Part shown: positions 57,831 to 64,000 of the stretch, piece after piece
Numbering within the stretch: position 1 is the first letter of the stretch
Layout of the letters: each line of letters opens with the position of its first letter
Assembly (NCBI RefSeq): GCF_019175365.1
Contig: NZ_CP059572.1
Span: forward strand, 3,658,001 to 3,722,000
DNA from: Actinomadura graeca
GTDB lineage: Bacteria; Actinomycetota; Actinomycetes; Streptosporangiales; Streptosporangiaceae
Reading direction: 5' to 3'
Length of the DNA stretch: 64,000 nt
Position numbers and translations under genes: made by a program
The notes under the pieces: generated by a model
Seen by the model: the letters and a program-made list of their open reading frames with translations, nothing else
Told to the model about the DNA's origin: nothing
Databases searched by the model: none

Positions 57831-58030
57831 TCAGGGACTGTCGTGGTCGCCGCGCTTGATCGCAGAAACGAAGTCGCGAAAGTCCGCGGCGGAGAGCGCG
57901 AGCCGGGGGCCATCCGGGTCTTCGGAGTCTCTCGTACACCGACGCTACGCGCGAGCGCCGCGACGGCGACGCAATCGCTCTGACTGCCGCCTGTCCCGCT
58001 ATACGAGGACTTGCGCCATACGGGAGTCAT
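57831..58030 (-). pseudogene. Frameshifted DUF397 gene
   Basis: From ATG 58030 the sequence reads VWRKSSYSGTGG, DCVAVA, VGVR, the DUF397 start. At about 57925 (CGAGAGACTCC) the frame is lost; in the shifted frame it continues DSEDPDGPRLALSAADFRDF and ends VSAIKRGDHDSP with a stop at 57831-57833. A two-base GA duplication (or equivalent one-base loss) explains the break. Its XRE partner just upstream is also broken. Confidence 0.82.
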
Positions 58031-58043
58031 TCAAGACCCTCCA

Positions 58044-58290
58044 TCACTGCTTGATCAGCTCCAACGATGCGCGCACGGGTAGGGCCTCATCTCCGATGCG
58101 GTCGAACCGTGCTCGGTAAGAGAGTACATCTGTCGCATCCTGGAATAGTCGCCCCTTCACCGGCGGCTTCCACGTACGCGGAATCGACCCCGTCCAAAGT
58201 CGTGATTTTGAACGCGCCGTCTCGCCCGACGCGGGCTCCGGCCGTCCCAATGCGAATCTCCCATCCTGGAGGTGACGGCGCCTCACCCCG
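58044..58290 (-). pseudogene. Truncated and frameshifted DUF5753/XRE C-terminus
   Basis: Two frames on the minus strand together give the end of a DUF5753 domain: GAFKITTLDGVDSAYVEAAG in one, then RLFQDATDVLSYRARFDRIG with DEALPVRASLELIKQ in another, ending at 58044, 13 bp before the DUF397 start. The family consensus here is x-D-P-x-x-V-x-x-Y-x-x-R-F-D-R-L-R-x-x-A-L-x-P-x-x-S-L-x-L-I. The helix-turn-helix is gone, replaced by the duplicated segment on the other strand. Confidence 0.7.
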
Positions 58291-58456
58291 GAGAAGGCTG
58301 AAGTTCTTTCGGGGGTTGCAAACGCGGTTTTCGCGGGTGCGGGAGTTGGCCGCGATGATCGTGGACGAGGGCGGGGCCCCAATCTTGCAGGTGCTCCGCG
58401 TGGACAACACAAGTTCGCTGCTCGTCGACGTCGTCTACCGCGAGGGCGACTGGTGA
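58250..58456 (+). pseudogene. Truncated copy of the gene at 59854-60234 (Trp to stop)
   Basis: From 58301 the translation FFRGLQTRFSRVRELAAMIV, DEGGAPILQVLRVDNT, LLVDVVYREGDW matches residues of the downstream gene about 85% at protein level. The next codon, TGG in the intact copy, is TGA here. DNA similarity goes on for about 35 bp past the stop, then jumps to sequence that in the intact copy lies about 470 bp farther on. So this copy has a nonsense change plus a deletion of its 3' third and of the following gene. Confidence 0.78.
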
Positions 58457-58483
58457 CTCGCATGCCCCAGACAACCCGCGTTC

Positions 58484-58505
58484 GCCCCGGAACCGTCACC
58501 GGGGC
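58484..58505 (+). terminator. Hairpin, copy 1 of a duplicated terminator
   Basis: GCCCCGG and CCGGGGC flank AACCGTCA. The same sequence with longer arms occurs at 60648-60677, including the following CAGACGGCCCGCAC, as part of the segmental duplication. Confidence 0.6.
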
Positions 58506-58530
58506 TCTTCCAGACGGCCCGCACTGCCAA

Positions 58531-58544
58531 GTGGCACACTCCAG
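58531..58544 (+). promoter_or_regulatory. GTGGCACACTCCAG motif upstream of the XRE-TPR gene
   Basis: The motif lies about 63 bp before the XRE start and recurs, one base shorter, as GTGGCACTTCCAG at 59783-59795 before the next small gene. Shared upstream sequence suggests co-regulation, plausibly by the XRE protein itself. Confidence 0.4.
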
Positions 58545-58606
58545 TACGGGCGGCGGGCGTCACCGTTCCTCCGCCATCGGGGGTGGGCAGTGCTTAGCCT
58601 GGACGC

Positions 58607-59776
58607 ATGAGCACTCGCAACGTCGGACAGCGGTTGCAAGCCGCACGGAAGCTGCGTGGCCTCACACAAAAGGAACTCGCCACACTCGCCGGTGTGTCCC
58701 TCTCCCTCGTCCGCAAGATCGAACAGGGAGAGAAGGAAGGCATGCGGCTTGAGACGTTGCGAAGGTTCGCCGCCGCGCTCCGCGTGCCGACGTCCGACTT
58801 GATCGCTCCTCCGACCGGCGATCGCACTGACACCGGCAATGCCGGCCAATGGCAGCCGATTCATAGGGCGCTGCAAGGGTTGCACGGCGATTCACTCGAT
58901 GAGCCGCCAACCGTCCAAGGCGTGTCCAAGGCGTTCCATGCGCTGATGCCCCTGTTTTCGGGAGACCAGTACTCCAAGCTCTCCGCTGCATTGCCGCCGC
59001 TTCTACGCGACGCTGACGAATTGGGGGCCGAGGCGCGGCCGGTGCGGGCGCGGGTTCTCCATCACACGGGCTGGCTGCTCACCCAGACACGCCAGTTCGA
59101 CATGGCGGAGACAGCGCTCCATCGGGCGCTGAACGATGCGTCGGACGGGTTCGACGTAGCGGCGATCATCAGCACGCTCGCCTGGCTCAAGCTTCGCCAG
59201 GGCCACTTGGCGGAAACCCTCGCGCTGACGAGCGCATGGGCGGACGACGTCGAACCCCGCATCTCACGGGCGACCATGGCGGAACTGTCCGCGTGGGGCT
59301 GGCTGCTCGTCCGGCTTTCCACTGCCGCCGCCAGAAACGCCCAGCCGGGAGACGCAGAGGACGCCATCAGGCTCGCACGTACGGCGGCGGTCGCCATGGG
59401 GGCGGAATACTCCCCGCCCAATGACTTCCTGCGGGCGTTCGGGCCTCTGACGGTCGCCATGAAACGGGCGGAGAACGCCATGGTGGAGGACCGTCCGGAC
59501 CGCGTGATCGCGATGTCCTCGCAGATCCCGGTATCGGATCTTCGGCCGACCTCGAACAACCGGAACCGGCACCTTCTGGACGTCGCACAGGCTCGCGTCA
59601 CTCTCCGGCAACATGCGGAAGCGTTCGACGTCCTGCAAGGGATCAGGCTCGACGCTCCAGAATGGATCTCCAACCAGTGCTACGCGGAGGACATTTTCGG
59701 ACAGATCGTTTCTCGCCGCCGCACGCTTACGCCAGACATGCGGGAATTCGCCAACTTTCTCCATATGACCGTGTAG
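58607..59776 (+). CDS. XRE-family regulator with TPR-like helical domain
   Basis: 389 residues. Helix-turn-helix at residues about 6-65 (NVGQRLQAARKLRGLTQKEL, AGVSLSLVRKIEQGEKEG). The remaining 310 residues are helical repeats with TPR-like spacing (RARVLHHTGWLLTQTRQFDM, AETALHRALNDASD, AIISTLAWLKLRQGHLAETL). The type is common in actinomycetes beside small proteins of unknown role, as here (two follow). G+C is lower than in the metabolic parts of the window. It could bind the shared GTGGCAC-type motif; the TPR-like domain may sense a peptide. Confidence 0.87.
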   Translation: MSTRNVGQRLQAARKLRGLTQKELATLAGVSLSLVRKIEQGEKEGMRLETLRRFAAALRVPTSDLIAPPTGDRTDTGNAGQWQPIHRALQGLHGDSLDEPPTVQGVSKAFHALMPLFSGDQYSKLSAALPPLLRDADELGAEARPVRARVLHHTGWLLTQTRQFDMAETALHRALNDASDGFDVAAIISTLAWLKLRQGHLAETLALTSAWADDVEPRISRATMAELSAWGWLLVRLSTAAARNAQPGDAEDAIRLARTAAVAMGAEYSPPNDFLRAFGPLTVAMKRAENAMVEDRPDRVIAMSSQIPVSDLRPTSNNRNRHLLDVAQARVTLRQHAEAFDVLQGIRLDAPEWISNQCYAEDIFGQIVSRRRTLTPDMREFANFLHMTV

Positions 59777-59782
59777 CGTTGG

Positions 59783-59817
59783 GTGGCACTTCCAGGTTCG
59801 TCAAATCCGAAGTGCCA
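59783..59817 (+). promoter_or_regulatory. Inverted repeat with GTGGCACTTCCAG motif
   Basis: TGGCACTTC (59784-59792) and GAAGTGCCA (59809-59817) form perfect 9-bp arms separated by 16 bp. It lies 7 bp behind the XRE stop and 37 bp before the next start. Either a weak terminator or, because the left arm repeats the motif upstream of the XRE gene, an operator. Confidence 0.5.
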
Positions 59818-59853
59818 TTGTTGGGCCGAACCGCATTCCCTACCGTCTTCGGC

Positions 59854-60234
59854 ATGGGACTTCACCGCATGCGGCCTACCAGGGACCGCCCACTCAACCG
59901 GCGCCCTCCCGTTCCCTTGGACGGACCGTGCGAGGCCGCCGTCCGTTCCCCACTGGCGGCGATCATCGAACCGGTCAATCCCGAACGCCTAAGGACGTTT
60001 CGGGGGTTGCAAGCGCGGTTCTCGCGGGTGCGGGAGTTGGCCGCGGTGATCGTGGACGAGGGCGGGACCCCTATGTTGCAGGTGGTCCGCGTGGACAACA
60101 CGCATTCGCTGCTCGTCGAGGTCGCCTACCGCGAAGGCGACTGGTGGCTCGCATGCCCAGGAAAACCCGCGTTCGCCCGGGCGTCCGACCTGGATGCGGC
60201 GGCCCGGATCATCTGGCGGGCGATGTGCTCATGA
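59854..60234 (+). CDS. Small protein of unknown function (intact copy)
   Basis: 126 residues from ATG 59854 (ATG 59869 also possible). Basic, Pro-rich N-terminus, then a compact alpha/beta region: RTFRGLQARFSRVRELAAVI, VDEGGTPMLQVVRVDNTHSL, LVEVAYREGDWWLACPGKPA and ASDLDAAARIIWRAM. Proteins with this C-terminal layout follow XRE-TPR genes in several actinomycetes, as I recall; no function known. The stop overlaps the next ATG. A broken copy lies at 58250-58456. Confidence 0.75.
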   Translation: MGLHRMRPTRDRPLNRRPPVPLDGPCEAAVRSPLAAIIEPVNPERLRTFRGLQARFSRVRELAAVIVDEGGTPMLQVVRVDNTHSLLVEVAYREGDWWLACPGKPAFARASDLDAAARIIWRAMCS

Positions 60235-60599
60235 GTGACATTGTGGCGCGGCCTGCGCGGCTGGCGCAGATCGCCGCCGCGGCCTTCGAAGAAGTCATGG
60301 CGTCCCAGAACCGACCCAAAGCGATGATCCGGCGCATCACCGACGCGGCCCGCGAAGAAGCGGAGGCAACGCTCGACGAAACTCCAGCGGCACCGGCGGA
60401 TGAGGCGTTCGATGTGGCGTTCAACGAGGTCTCCCTGTGCGTCCGCCGCCTGCTGGACGACACCGGCCACCACCCCAAGACGGTGAGCGAGATCCGGGAC
60501 GCCGCCCACAAGCTCGCCCACCAGGTGAACGCCAACGGTGCCGCGGAGAGCTCCGCGTTTGTGGCCGCTGCCCGCGAACTCCTCCAGGCGGACGGGTAA
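60231..60599 (+). CDS. Small helical protein of unknown function
   Basis: 122 residues; ATG 60231 overlaps the previous stop as ATGA. Predicted nearly all helical and acidic in the middle (ITDAAREEAEATLDETPAAP, DVAFNEVSLCVRRLLDDTGH, AAHKLAHQVNANGAAESSAF). No motif recognised. Translational coupling with the preceding small protein suggests the two act together, probably with the XRE regulator. It is missing from the truncated duplicate. Confidence 0.7.
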   Translation: MSDIVARPARLAQIAAAAFEEVMASQNRPKAMIRRITDAAREEAEATLDETPAAPADEAFDVAFNEVSLCVRRLLDDTGHHPKTVSEIRDAAHKLAHQVNANGAAESSAFVAAARELLQADG

Positions 60600-60608
60600 C
60601 CCCAGATC

Positions 60609-60677
60609 GTCCGCGTGGCAGGCCCGCCCCCGCCCGCCACGCGGACCGAGAGCCCCGGAACCGTCACCGGGGCTCTC
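60609..60677 (+). terminator. Two consecutive strong hairpins
   Basis: First GTCCGCGTGGC (60609-60619) with GCCACGCGGAC (60636-60646), perfect; then GAGAGCCCCGG (60648-60658) with CCGGGGCTCTC (60667-60677), perfect. They end the XRE-small protein transcript. The second is duplicated at 58484-58505. Confidence 0.75.
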
Positions 60678-60765
60678 CCAGACGGCCCGCACGTTGCAGT
60701 GCGGGCGGCGGGCCCCGGGGACGCGACCGGGGTGGACTCCCCCCAGAACCCGCACCACACCATGA

Positions 60766-61481
60766 TCACCATGGGACGGTGGTGCCGTCCCAGGAGAAGA
60801 ACGCGCCGGTCGGGCCGTCGTCCGGGAGGAGGGCCAGCCGTACCGCTCCCTGGGCGGCCTCCGCCGGGTCCCCGCCCGCCGCTGCCGCCCGGGGGTCGAG
60901 GTCGGTGGCCCGCAGGCCGGGGGCGAGCGCGTTGACCTTGAAACCCTCGTCGGCCAGCGTCTGGGCGTAGAGGACGGTGAGGGCGTTGAGGGCGGCCTTG
61001 GACGAGCGGTACGCCGCCGCGCCGCCGCTGCCGGTGGCGAACTGGGGGTCGGGCTCGTGCTCCACGTCAGTGATCCCGTCCCGCTGGACACGTTGACGAT
61101 GCGGGGGTGCGGAGAACGGCGCAGGGCGGGCAGGAAGGCGTTCGTGACCGCGAGGACGCCGATCACGTTGGTCTCGTAGGTGCGCCGGAGCTCGTCCGCG
61201 CCGGTCTCGGTCGGCGGGGCGGGCGAGAGCGAACGGCCCGCGTTGTTGACCAGGACGTTCAGCCTGCCGATGTGCCCGGCGGCCGCGGCGATGCCGTCGG
61301 GGTCCGTGACGTCGAGGACCAGGAGACGCGCGGCGTCGCCGATCTCCTCGACGGCGCGGCGCCCGCGTCCGGCGTCGCGGGAACCCACGTACACGGCGAA
61401 ACCCTCCGCCGCGAGCAGGCGGGCCACCTGCTTGCCGATGCCCTTGTTGGCTCCGGTGACGAGTGCTGTGCGATCGTTCAT
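60766..61481 (-). pseudogene. SDR oxidoreductase with one-base deletion
   Basis: From ATG 61481: TALVTGANKGIGKQVARLLA, LNVLVNNAGRSLSP, RIVNVSSGTGSLTW, the classical SDR first half. Near 61056 the frame is lost and the second half continues in another frame: EPDPQF, AAAYRSSKAALNALTVLYAQ (active-site Y-x-x-S-K), VNALAPGLRATDLD and AFFSWDGTTVPW to the stop at 60766. One inserted base would restore a 239-residue protein. No other damage is seen, so a recent mutation or a sequencing error is possible. Confidence 0.82.
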
Positions 61482-61551
61482 GCAAGCCACGGCTCCCTGG
61501 CCGTGCCCGCCCCTGCCAGGGACGACCTGTACCAGGCACGGGAGGAAGATC

Positions 61552-62408
61552 ATGGCGCGGCAGGAACTGGCCCGATTCCTCCGGGAGCGGCGGGCGGCCC
61601 TGCGCCCGGACGATCTCGGCCTGGCCTCGTCCTCCCCGCGCCGCACCCCCGGGCTGCGCCGGGAGGAGGTGGCGGAGCTGGCGCACATGTCCGTCGACTA
61701 CTACGTGCGCCTTGAGCAGGCCCGCGGGCCTCGTCCGTCGGCCCGCGTCCTGGACGCGCTGGCCCGGGCCTTCCGCCTGACGCCGGCCGAACGCAGCCAT
61801 CTGTTCCACCTGGCCGGGACGGGTGCGCCGCCGCCCGCCACCGTCCGGCGCGTCCGGCCGCACGTGGCCCGGATGCTGGAGCGGCTGCCGGAGACCGGCG
61901 CGATCGTCACCGACCCGTACTACGGTGTCGTCGCCTGGAACCCGCTGGCCCGGGCGCTGCTGGGCGGCGACCTCGGGCGAAGGACGGTGAACCTGGCGCG
62001 GCGCCGTTTCCTCGGCGAGGGACGCGCCCACGAGAGTTCCAGCGCCGAGGAGTTCGGGTGCGTCGTGGTGCACGGCTGCGCCGGTCCGCGGACCGCTACC
62101 CACGCGACGCGCGGCTCGCCGCATTGCTGGCCGACCTGCGCACCGGCAGCGAGGAGTTCCGCCGGCTGTGGGAGACCCGCCCGGTCCACGCCCCCGGCCA
62201 CCGGACCAAGGTCCTCGACCACCCGGCGGGCAGGCTCCGGCTGAACTGCGACATCCTCCTCGTCCCCGAGGACGACCAGGAGGTCGTCCTGATCACGGCC
62301 GACCCCGGATCCCCCTCGGCCCGCACCCTCCGCCGGCTGTCCGCATCTACGGACAGGGCGGCCGATACGGGAGATGGGGGAGGTACCGGTCCCACTGCGC
62401 GCGGGTGA
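61552..62408 (+). pseudogene. XRE regulator with MmyB-type domain, frameshifted
   Basis: ATG 61552 behind GGAGGAAG. Helix-turn-helix in residues about 5-85 (ELARFLRERRAALRPDDLGL, TPGLRREEVAELAHMSVDYY), then the MmyB ligand-binding part (VTDPYYGVVAWNPLARALLG). Around 62060-62072 the frame slips; the rest is in another frame: RLRRSADRYPRDARLAALLA, EEFRRLWETRPVHAPGHRTK and DPGSPSARTLRRLSAS. One added base joins them. MmyB-type regulators usually control the divergent SDR, which is also frameshifted. The 3' end overlaps the WD40 gene by 62 bp. Confidence 0.8.
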
Positions 62409-64000
62409 TCGTCGGCCGTGCGTGGTCGCAGGCTCGGGTGAGCGTGCGGTGGAGATCGGTGTCGATGAACTGGGACGTGCCGTCCCAGCTGCCGGTGATC
62501 ACTGTGCGGCCGTCGGGAGTGAAGGCCGCCGAGGTGACGGCGTTGGTGTGTCCGGAGAAGACGGCCAGCTCGACGGGGCGTGCCGGGTCGGTGATGTCGA
62601 ACAGCCGGGTGGTGCGATCGTCACCCGCGGTCGTCAGGGTATGGCCGTCGGGGCTGAAGGCCACGTGGTACACACCGTCGGTGTGGCTGGTCAACGTGGC
62701 GAGCCGTGCGGGGAGCCGCGGGGGGTCGAGGCGCCACAGCCGCGTGGTGTGGTCGTCGCCGCCGGTGGCCAGCAATCGCCCGTCCGGGCTGAAGGCGACC
62801 GATTCGACGGCGTCCGTGTGGTCCGTGAGGACGGCCGACTCGACGGGGTGGGCCGGGTCGTTGATCTTCCACACCCGGACGGTGTCGTCGTTGCCGCCGG
62901 TCGCCAGCATCCGGCCGTCGGGACTGAAGGCGACGGTGTAGACGCCGTCGGCGTGACTGGTCAGTGTGGCCAGGTGAGTGGGGTGCCGTTGCGGGTCGAT
63001 GCGCCACAGCCGCGTGGTGTGATCGCCGCTGCCGGTGGCCAGCAATCGCCCGTCCGGGCTGAAGGCGACCGAGTCGACGGTCTCGGTGTGGCCGGGCAGG
63101 GTGACGACGTGGGCGGGATGACGGCGGTCGGTGATGTCCCAGAGCCTGGCGGTGCGGTCCCAGTTGCCGCTCCCGAGGGTCCTCCAGCTCCCGGCGGCGA
63201 GGGTCCGGCCGTCCGGGCTCAGCGCCAGGAACACCCCGTCGGTGTGGGTGGGGAGCCGTGCCAGCTCGACGGGACGCCGGTGATCGGTGAGGTCGAACAG
63301 GCGGATGGTGCGGTCCCCGCTGCCGGTGGCGAGGGTGCGTCCGTCCAGGCTGAGCGCGATCGAGGTGATCTCTTTGGCGTGGCGGATGCGCGGCGGGGTG
63401 AGTGCGCTGAGAAGACTGTTGCGGGTCTGGACGGTGGGTGCCATGCGGTAGGCGGCGAGCCCGAGCTGGACCGCCAGGGGACGGTCGCTGTTCTGCGACG
63501 CCAGAACATCGGCGGCCACGTTCTGGGCGAGGGCGGCGTTGCGCTGGCGGGTGATGGTGTGCTGCGCCCGGACGGCGGAGACGGTCGTCACCGTGGTCGT
63601 GACCGACAGCGCCGTGAGCACCAGCACCAGGTGGCGTAATCGCAGGGCCCGGCGGCGCGTCACGGCCGCCTCCTCGGCCTGGGCGGCGATGCTGGCGGTG
63701 AGGAACGCGCGCTCTTCCGAGGTCAGGTGGGGCTCGTGGGTGCCGGCCCAGTCCTCGGCCAAGGCCAGACGCGCGCCGCGGTACAGCGCCCCGGGGTCAC
63801 GTCCCAGGCCGTGCCAGGTCTTGGCGGCATCGGTGAGCTGCTGATGGATTCGCAGCCCGTCCCGGTCTTCCTGCACCCACCGCTGTAGCCGGGGCCACGC
63901 GTCGATCAGCGACTCGTGACCCAGCTGGACGCTGTCGTCGTCGACGGTGACCAGCCGGGCCGCGGCCAGCCGTCCCACCACCACCTCGGTCTCGGCGCTG
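62347..64000 (-). CDS. WD40-repeat protein of STAND-ATPase type, N-terminus off the right edge
   Basis: About 550 residues visible; the frame is open to the edge, and any start near 63984 would be internal. Visible part: a winged-helix-like and helical segment (LVTVDDDSVQLGHESLIDAW, RLQRWVQEDRDGLRIHQQLT), a membrane helix (LRHLVLVLTALSVTTTVTTV), then about seven WD40 blades (for example DSVAFSPDGRLLATGSGDHT with TRLW). This is the C-terminal half of the NACHT/STAND ATPase-WD40 proteins abundant in actinomycetes, so an ATPase domain should follow beyond the edge. Several blades are almost identical at DNA level. Roles in defence or signalling are suggested for the family. Confidence 0.85.
   Translation of the reverse strand, partial: SAETEVVVGRLAAARLVTVDDDSVQLGHESLIDAWPRLQRWVQEDRDGLRIHQQLTDAAKTWHGLGRDPGALYRGARLALAEDWAGTHEPHLTSEERAFLTASIAAQAEEAAVTRRRALRLRHLVLVLTALSVTTTVTTVSAVRAQHTITRQRNAALAQNVAADVLASQNSDRPLAVQLGLAAYRMAPTVQTRNSLLSALTPPRIRHAKEITSIALSLDGRTLATGSGDRTIRLFDLTDHRRPVELARLPTHTDGVFLALSPDGRTLAAGSWRTLGSGNWDRTARLWDITDRRHPAHVVTLPGHTETVDSVAFSPDGRLLATGSGDHTTRLWRIDPQRHPTHLATLTSHADGVYTVAFSPDGRMLATGGNDDTVRVWKINDPAHPVESAVLTDHTDAVESVAFSPDGRLLATGGDDHTTRLWRLDPPRLPARLATLTSHTDGVYHVAFSPDGHTLTTAGDDRTTRLFDITDPARPVELAVFSGHTNAVTSAAFTPDGRTVITGSWDGTSQFIDTDLHRTLTRACDHARPTITRAQWDRYLPHLPYRPPCP

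Noticed and set aside
1..64000. CRISPR arrays, rRNA, tRNA genes, transposases and prophage genes
   Set aside because: Looked for by eye on both strands; no regularly spaced repeats, cloverleaf-like runs with CCA or anticodon features, DDE transposase motifs or phage structural genes were found. A dedicated search (tRNAscan, CRISPR finder) would be decisive.

Overview
The window is about 72-75% GC by eye, uses G/C at third codon positions, GTG starts and SD-led ATGA/GTGA overlaps. It carries XRE/DUF397 pairs, SARP, RsbU/STAS and pentapeptide proteins. This is a chromosomal piece of a filamentous actinomycete, most likely Streptosporangiales/Thermomonosporaceae-like. The family assignment is inference; no rRNA or tRNA gene was seen.

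Layout. 1-4.9 kb: an edge-truncated degenerate P-loop protein, a SARP regulator, a DUF397/XRE pair and a nucleotide-cyclase-like protein with a probable effector-associated tail. 4.9-13.5 kb: a complete class IV lanthipeptide locus, transcribed leftwards: lanL synthetase, prolyl-oligopeptidase-like protease, a 51-residue venezuelin-like precursor, and a two-gene ABC exporter. 13.5-23.7 kb: accessory filler with two tandem pentapeptide-repeat proteins, a nuclease/phosphatase-family membrane protein, a VanY-type carboxypeptidase, a histidine kinase whose response regulator is reduced to a C-terminal stub, and secreted or membrane proteins of unknown role.

23.3-37 kb: a partner-switch module (RsbU phosphatase, B12-binding protein with the CarH photoreceptor signature W-x9-E-H, STAS antagonist) runs co-directionally into carotenoid genes: an SDR, crtI, crtB, plsX, a crtA-like monooxygenase, plsY-like, a glycosyltransferase, a second desaturase and cruF. 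The suggested product is a light-controlled, hydrated, glycosylated and possibly acylated C40 carotenoid. 37-38 kb: hsp20 with a MerR regulator and a clear promoter/operator.

39-47.5 kb: an operon I cannot match to a described pathway: DHA2 MFS exporter, an unrecognised 347-residue protein, a GH3 acyl-amido synthetase, an HMG-CoA reductase fused to an APH-type kinase, a thymidylate-kinase-like enzyme and an unrecognised 221-residue protein. 47.7-53.9 kb: a GntR-controlled catabolic operon (nitrilase, DUF2848, HpaB-type monooxygenase, cupin, flavin reductase, CocE esterase).

54-64 kb: HxlR/SDR and DUF3500 genes, a two-gene imiditide-like RiPP locus (38-residue Lys-rich peptide plus PIMT homologue), then a decaying region with a broken XRE-DUF397 pair, a partial segmental duplication, two frameshifted genes and, at the right edge, an edge-truncated WD40 protein.
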